Part shown: piece after piece, positions 29,780-33,640 of the stretch
Layout: every line of letters begins with the position of its first letter
How positions within the stretch are numbered: position 1 is the stretch's first letter
DNA from: Methylocystis sp.
GTDB taxonomy: Bacteria > Pseudomonadota > Alphaproteobacteria > Rhizobiales > Beijerinckiaceae
Direction of reading: 5' to 3'
NCBI GenBank assembly: GCA_016178015.1
Contig: JACOUB010000012.1
Coordinates: forward strand, 1-33,640
DNA length: 33,640 nucleotides
Notes under the pieces: generated by a model
Told to the model about the DNA's origin: nothing
Database searches by the model: none
The model's input: the letters and a program-made list of their open reading frames with translations, nothing else
Translations under genes and position numbers: made by a program

Positions 29780-29925
29780 AACCTTTCATCCGATTGCCTA
29801 GTGCCGACTGCCGTCCTCTCGGCTTGACAGGATTGGCCTGCCCGTGCGCTGTTCCGCGCCGACGCGGCGGCGGCCGCGGCAACCGGCCGCCATCCGCCTG
29901 CTTCCCTCTCAAAGACAAGACCATC

Positions 29926-31704
29926 ATGCATCGCTATCGTTCGCATAATTGTGGAGAGCTGCGTGCAACAAACGCGGGCTCGAAGGCGCGTCTTTCCGGC
30001 TGGTGCCATCGCATCAGGGATCACGGCGGCGTGCTGTTTATCGATCTGCGCGACCATTACGGGCTGACGCAGTGCGTGGTCGATCCGGATTCGCCCGCCT
30101 TCGCGCCGGCCGAAAAGCTGCGTTCCGAATGGGTGGCGCGCTTCGACGGCGAGGTGCGCAAGCGCCCTGCCGGCACCGAGAACCCCGACATGCCGACCGG
30201 CTTCGTCGAGGTCTACGTCACCGAGATCGAGGCGCTCGGCCCCGCCAGCGAATTGCCGCTGCCGGTGTTCGGCGATCAGCCCTATCCGGAAGACATTCGG
30301 CTCAAATACCGCTTCCTCGATCTGCGCCGCGACAAGCTGCACGCCAACATCATGTTGCGCGGCAAGATCATCGATTCTTTGCGCGCGCGCATGAAGCAGG
30401 CCGGCTTCTTCGAGTTTCAAACGCCCATTCTCACCGCCTCTTCGCCGGAAGGGGCGCGCGACTTTCTCGTGCCCTCGCGCCTGCATCCGGGCAAATTTTA
30501 TGCGCTGCCGCAGGCGCCTCAGCAATTCAAGCAACTGCTGATGGTCGCCGGCTTCGACCGCTATTTCCAGATCGCCCCCTGCTTTCGCGACGAGGACGCG
30601 CGCGCCGACCGCTCACCCGGCGAATTCTATCAGCTCGACATCGAGATGAGCTTTGTTACGCAGGAAGACGTGTTCGCCGCCGTCGAGCCGGTGCTGCGCG
30701 GCGTGTTCGAGGAATTTTCGAACGGCAAGCGGGTGACGCCGGAATTTCCCAGGATCGCCTACCGCGACGCCATGCTGAAATACGGCGTCGACAAGCCGGA
30801 TTTGCGCAACCCGCTGATCATCGCCGACGTGAGCGAGGAATTTTCGCGCGACGACGTGAGCTTCAAGGCGTTCAAGGGCAAGACGGTGCGCGCCATCCCA
30901 GCGCCGGGCGCGGCCAGCCAGCCGCGCAGCTTCTTCGACAAGCTCAATGATTGGGCGCGCTCGGAAGGCGCGCCGGGGCTGGGCTATGTCGTTTTCGAAG
31001 AGGACGCAGGGACACTCGCCGGCAAGGGACCGATCGCCAAATTCATCCCCCCGGATGTGCAGGCGTTGATCGCCGCCAAGGCCGGCGTGAAGGCCGGCGA
31101 CGCCGTGTTCTTCGCGGCGGGCGAGGAGGCGAGCGCCGCCAAGCTTGCAGGCCTTGCGCGCCAGCGCATCGGGACGGAGCTCGGTCTTTGTAGGACCGAC
31201 GTGTTCGAATTCTGCTGGGTCGTCGATTTCCCGATGTATGAGTGGAACGAGGACGAGAAGAAGATCGACTTCTCGCACAATCCCTTCTCCATGCCGCAGG
31301 GCGGGCTGGAGGCGCTGGAGACCAAGAACCCGCTCGATCTTCTCGCCCACCAGTACGACATCGTCTGCAACGGCGTGGAGCTTTCGTCGGGCGCCATTCG
31401 CAACCATCGTCCCGACATCATGAAGAAGGCCTTCGAGATCGCCGGCTACAGCGAGGATGTCCTCAACGAGCGCTTTGGCGGCATGTATCGCGCCTTCCAA
31501 TACGGCGCCCCGCCGCATGGCGGCGTCGCGCCGGGCGTCGATCGCATCGTCATGTTGCTCGCCGGCGAGGAGAATTTGCGCGAGGTGGTGGCGTTCCCGA
31601 TGAACCAGCGCGCCGAAGATCTGCTGATGGGCGCGCCCTCTCCAGTCAGCCCCAAGCACCTGCGCGAGTTGCACATCAAGCTGAATTTGCCGGAGAAGGG
31701 GTGA
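29926..31704 (+). CDS. aspS: Aspartate-tRNA ligase
   Basis: A 592-residue class II aminoacyl-tRNA synthetase of the bacterial type. It opens with [12 protein letters not shown] and an OB-fold anticodon-binding domain (about 1-105). The class II core carries motif 2 ([19 protein letters not shown], Arg221) and motif 3 ([20 protein letters not shown], Arg540). The GAD insertion lies between them (about 300-410). Alphaproteobacterial enzymes of this type often also charge tRNA-Asn and rely on GatCAB; I cannot tell from sequence alone whether this one is non-discriminating. I chose the start at 29926 because it matches the family's N-terminus, although the frame is open 51 codons further upstream through a repeat. 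A good ribosome site is not apparent. Confidence 0.97.
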   Translation: MHRYRSHNCGELRATNAGSKARLSGWCHRIRDHGGVLFIDLRDHYGLTQCVVDPDSPAFAPAEKLRSEWVARFDGEVRKRPAGTENPDMPTGFVEVYVTEIEALGPASELPLPVFGDQPYPEDIRLKYRFLDLRRDKLHANIMLRGKIIDSLRARMKQAGFFEFQTPILTASSPEGARDFLVPSRLHPGKFYALPQAPQQFKQLLMVAGFDRYFQIAPCFRDEDARADRSPGEFYQLDIEMSFVTQEDVFAAVEPVLRGVFEEFSNGKRVTPEFPRIAYRDAMLKYGVDKPDLRNPLIIADVSEEFSRDDVSFKAFKGKTVRAIPAPGAASQPRSFFDKLNDWARSEGAPGLGYVVFEEDAGTLAGKGPIAKFIPPDVQALIAAKAGVKAGDAVFFAAGEEASAAKLAGLARQRIGTELGLCRTDVFEFCWVVDFPMYEWNEDEKKIDFSHNPFSMPQGGLEALETKNPLDLLAHQYDIVCNGVELSSGAIRNHRPDIMKKAFEIAGYSEDVLNERFGGMYRAFQYGAPPHGGVAPGVDRIVMLLAGEENLREVVAFPMNQRAEDLLMGAPSPVSPKHLRELHIKLNLPEKG

Positions 31705-31731
31705 GCGCCGCTAGCGCTGCCGCCAGAAAAA

Positions 31732-31771
31732 TTGACCTTCGGACCGCCTCGTTATAACATTTGGCATAACG
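31732..31771 (+). promoter_or_regulatory. Promoter and operator of the AbrB-Doc pair
   Basis: TTGACC (31732-31737), a 17-nt spacer and TAACAT (31755-31760) form a candidate promoter. An inverted repeat, CGTTAT-N10-ATAACG (31750-31771), overlaps the -10 region, and the antitoxin starts 16 nt later. The position suits autorepression by the AbrB-type antitoxin. Confidence 0.55.
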
Positions 31772-31787
31772 TGGCGGAGCTGCGGAA

Positions 31788-32009
31788 ATGCGCGCGAAAG
31801 TGACTCAGATCGGCAATTCGACGGGCGTGATCCTTCCGAAGGAAGCCGCCGCTCGCCTGAAGGTCGGCAAAGGCGACAGCGTGTTCCTCACGGAAACGCC
31901 GGACGGCTACGCTATCACCCCTTACGATCCAGGGTTCGAAGCGCAGATGCAAGCGGCGCGGCGCGGCATGGCGCGTTATCGAAACGCCTTGCGCAAACTT
32001 GCCGAATAG
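31788..32009 (+). CDS. AbrB/MazE-type antitoxin
   Basis: A 73-residue protein. Residues 1-45 form the swapped-hairpin AbrB/MazE DNA-binding domain (MRAKVTQIGNSTGVILPKEA, then LKVGKGDSVFLTET). The helical tail (residues 50-73, FEAQMQAARRGMARYRNALR) would bind the toxin. It should repress its own operon through the inverted repeat at 31750-31771. The Doc-type toxin gene starts 12 nt downstream. Confidence 0.9.
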   Translation: MRAKVTQIGNSTGVILPKEAAARLKVGKGDSVFLTETPDGYAITPYDPGFEAQMQAARRGMARYRNALRKLAE

Positions 32010-32021
32010 AGTTGGCGAAGA

Positions 32022-32411
32022 ATGTCTTGGCAGTGGCTCGATCCGCGAGTCGTCATCGCCATTCACGCCGAGCAGACCGCCGAACATGGCGGAAGCGCCG
32101 GTGTCCGTGATGACGCACTGTTGTCTTCGGCCCTCGCGCGGGCGCGAAATCGAGCCGCGCACAGCGATGCGTCCGTGTTCGACCTCGCCGCCGCCTACGC
32201 CTTCGGCATCATCAAGAATCACCCCTTCGTCGATGGCAATAAGCGTGCGGGCTTTCTGGCGGCCTATGTGTTCCTCGATCTCCATGGTTGGGAACTGGCG
32301 GCCGCCGAGGCCGATGCGGCGCAGGCAGCGCTCGCTCTAGCGGCCGGCGACATCGGCGAGTTGGAATTCGCCGAGTGGCTGAAATCGAATTCAGTTCGCT
32401 CGACGACTTGA
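32022..32411 (+). CDS. doc: Death-on-curing (Doc/Fic) toxin
   Basis: A 129-residue Doc-type toxin of the Fic superfamily. The catalytic loop HPFVDGNKRAGF carries His67, Asp71, Asn73, Lys74 and Arg75. Doc enzymes phosphorylate elongation factor Tu (in P1) and halt translation. The lack of the second Arg of true Fic AMP-transferases, plus the size of about 125-130 residues, fits the Doc branch. The ALARARNRAAHSDASVFDLA helix precedes the loop as in relatives. The toxin follows an AbrB-type antitoxin instead of the classic Phd type; AbrB-Doc pairs are known in bacteria. Confidence 0.9.
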   Translation: MSWQWLDPRVVIAIHAEQTAEHGGSAGVRDDALLSSALARARNRAAHSDASVFDLAAAYAFGIIKNHPFVDGNKRAGFLAAYVFLDLHGWELAAAEADAAQAALALAAGDIGELEFAEWLKSNSVRSTT

Positions 32412-32763
32412 ATGTTCGCGAGCCTGGCCACGAACAAGACGGCGAACCAGCTCCCGCCATACGTCGTCTCCAGCGCAGGTCAAGCCGGATGGGGCGCAAT
32501 CTCCGGAATTCAAGCTGACGCAATGCCGCAGGTCGTGGGCGGTGTTTTGTCTTTTCCCCGCCATTTTCATCGGCTCTCATGACGAATTGACCATATCCGT
32601 CATTGGACTTGGATACCGAGGATCGAGCGGGCCGCCTTGGTCCTGAATTTTGTTGGCTGTCGAAGCGCGGTCGCCAGATGCGAGGCCAGGCATGACGGAT
32701 GAGCAAGTTCGCGCCACTGGCGCTGTTGGCGCCGGCCCCGTCTCGGCCTGCTGGGATCGGCCC
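32412..32763. other. Intergenic region between doc and sixA
   Basis: About 350 nt without a recognisable gene. A minus-strand frame of 373 codons passes through it but overlaps both real genes and has no domain. gaggccaggcatgacgg near 32682 resembles a decayed REP-type arm. No clear promoter for the phosphatase gene is visible. Confidence 0.35.
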
Positions 32764-33300
32764 ATGCGACGACTGCTTCTCCTGCGCCACGCCAAGGCCG
32801 ACCGCCATTCCGCCGGCGGCGATCGCGAACGTCCCTTGTCCCGGCGCGGCCAGGAGGACGCCCGCCGCCTCGGCCGTTATCTCGCCGACCACGGACCGCT
32901 TCCCGATTTCGCCGTGGCCTCCAACGCGCGCCGCGCCAAGCAGACGCTCGATCTCGTGCTCGGCGCGTTTCCCGCGCACGTGACCCGACTGATCGAGAAA
33001 ACGATCTATCTCGCCGACGCCGATCGGCTGTTGGAAATCCTGCGCCAGACGCCCGACAAGTTTTCGACCTTGCTCGCGGTCGGCCATAATCCGGGCTTCG
33101 CCGAGCTCGCGGCGGCGCTTGCCGGCGACGGCGATCCGGACGAACTGTTGCGGCTGCGGTCCAAATATCCGACCGCCGGTCTCGCCATTCTCGATTTCGG
33201 AGCGGAGAGCTGGGCGAGCGTCGAGGAGGGCGAGGCGCGCCTCGATCGTTTCATCACGCCGGCGGCGTTGCGCGGCGACGCTGCCGACGATCCCGACTGA
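32764..33300 (+). CDS. Histidine phosphatase family protein (SixA-like)
   Basis: A 178-residue cytosolic protein of the histidine phosphatase superfamily, SixA branch. The catalytic loop is LLLLRHAKADR with His9, and the second catalytic His108 is in AVGHNPGF. The RPLSRRGQEDARRLGRYLAD segment (about 23-42) is a common feature of this branch. SixA removes phosphate from phosphohistidine domains (ArcB, and nitrogen-PTS proteins in E. coli); the partner here is unknown. I chose the ATG at 32764 because it places the RHA loop at the usual distance from the N-terminus and follows GGGAT; the frame is open 38 codons earlier without support. Confidence 0.92.
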   Translation: MRRLLLLRHAKADRHSAGGDRERPLSRRGQEDARRLGRYLADHGPLPDFAVASNARRAKQTLDLVLGAFPAHVTRLIEKTIYLADADRLLEILRQTPDKFSTLLAVGHNPGFAELAAALAGDGDPDELLRLRSKYPTAGLAILDFGAESWASVEEGEARLDRFITPAALRGDAADDPD

Positions 33301-33640
33301 GGCGGGCGGCAGCGCCAAAGTCCTCGCCCTCATACGAGGAAACCATTCAGCCGATCTGAGCTATACGAAATCTAAAATGATTAGTTCAGCTGGGCGCGAA
33401 TCCTTCTCCCGCTTGCGGGAGAAGGTGTCGCGCGAAGGCGCGACGGATGAGGGCGGCGCCGCAGTGCAAACCCGGCGGCCCTCACCCGACCCGGCTTCGC
33501 CGGGCCACCCTCTCCCGCTTCGTGGGTGAGGGACGCGCCCACGCGAAAGCGATCAAACGGAGGCCGTATTGCGCGCCCGCCTCCCTATCCAAATCGGCCG
33601 GACCAGGTTACATGGGGCGATGCTGGATCCCGGACCGTAA
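33301..33640. other. Non-coding right end of window
   Basis: No gene is recognisable. A palindromic repeat occupies 33402-33530 (listed separately). The last 100 nt show nothing that I can name. Confidence 0.4.
33402..33530. repeat. Multi-hairpin intergenic repeat, family B
   Basis: A chain of hairpins: ccttctcccgc-tt-gcgggagaagg (33402-33425), GTCGCGC-GAAG-GCGCGAC (33427-33444), gagggc/gccctc enclosing a GC-rich loop (33449-33483), cccgg-cttcg-ccggg (33490-33504), and cctctcccgc near 33509 resembling the first arm. The motif ctctcccgcttgcgggaga is a REP-like repeat seen in many Hyphomicrobiales genomes. It lies about 100 nt downstream of the SixA-like gene. Confidence 0.85.

Noticed and set aside
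32212-33333. A 373-codon open frame on the minus strand
   Set aside because: It overlaps doc and the SixA-like gene, both with clear catalytic motifs, and has no domain of its own.

Overview
The window comes from a GC-rich alphaproteobacterium of the order Hyphomicrobiales (Rhizobiales). The evidence is a full-length NdvB-type cyclic beta-1,2-glucan synthase, a phasin, a GcrA-type C-terminal domain, DUF1192, a pyruvate phosphate dikinase of bacterial length, and several families of rhizobial-style palindromic intergenic repeats. A Beijerinckiaceae/Methylocystaceae-like host is plausible, but no single gene proves it. The window is chromosomal: it holds rplS, aspS, cspA, tRNA-Gly(GCC) and tRNA-Arg(CCG).

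Layout. 1-2300: a FAH-family hydrolase and a VOC protein, divergently transcribed, each followed by the same twin-hairpin repeat; then rplS. 2600-6080: an AT-richer patch with a YdcF-like gene overlapping the 3' end of a large secreted protein of unknown function, an IS3-family remnant, and a secreted M15 metallopeptidase. 6240-7360: a patatin-like phospholipase and tRNA-Gly. 7980-16500: the 8.5-kb ndvB gene. 16600-18530: cspA with a long leader and a clear terminator, a short GcrA-like protein, and a phasin whose promoter contains a palindrome. 18800-22080: a decayed lytic transglycosylase, a stretch without recognisable genes, and a small acidic protein plus large serine recombinase whose 3' end runs into tRNA-Arg. 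22130-25620: SleB-type cell-wall hydrolase, a four-arm palindromic element, YjbQ, a second VOC protein, and a Phd-type antitoxin with a PemK-like partner preceded by five 9-nt iterons. 25680-33300: ppdK, an HdeD-like membrane protein, DUF1192, aspS, an AbrB-Doc toxin-antitoxin pair and a SixA-type phosphatase, with three more families of palindromic repeats between them.

How the genes relate. Most are independent housekeeping units. Envelope functions are well represented: periplasmic glucan synthesis, SleB hydrolase, M15 peptidase, YdcF and a lost lytic transglycosylase. Carbon storage and central metabolism appear as the phasin and PPDK. The accessory content is two toxin-antitoxin modules, one recombinase remnant at a tRNA, one IS remnant and five unrelated intergenic repeat families. 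All five families have the same design: inverted arms that are themselves hairpins. The most unusual structures are the four-arm palindrome at 23475-23835, the 9-nt iterons at 25619-25663, the recombinase-tRNA overlap and the operator inside the phasin promoter.
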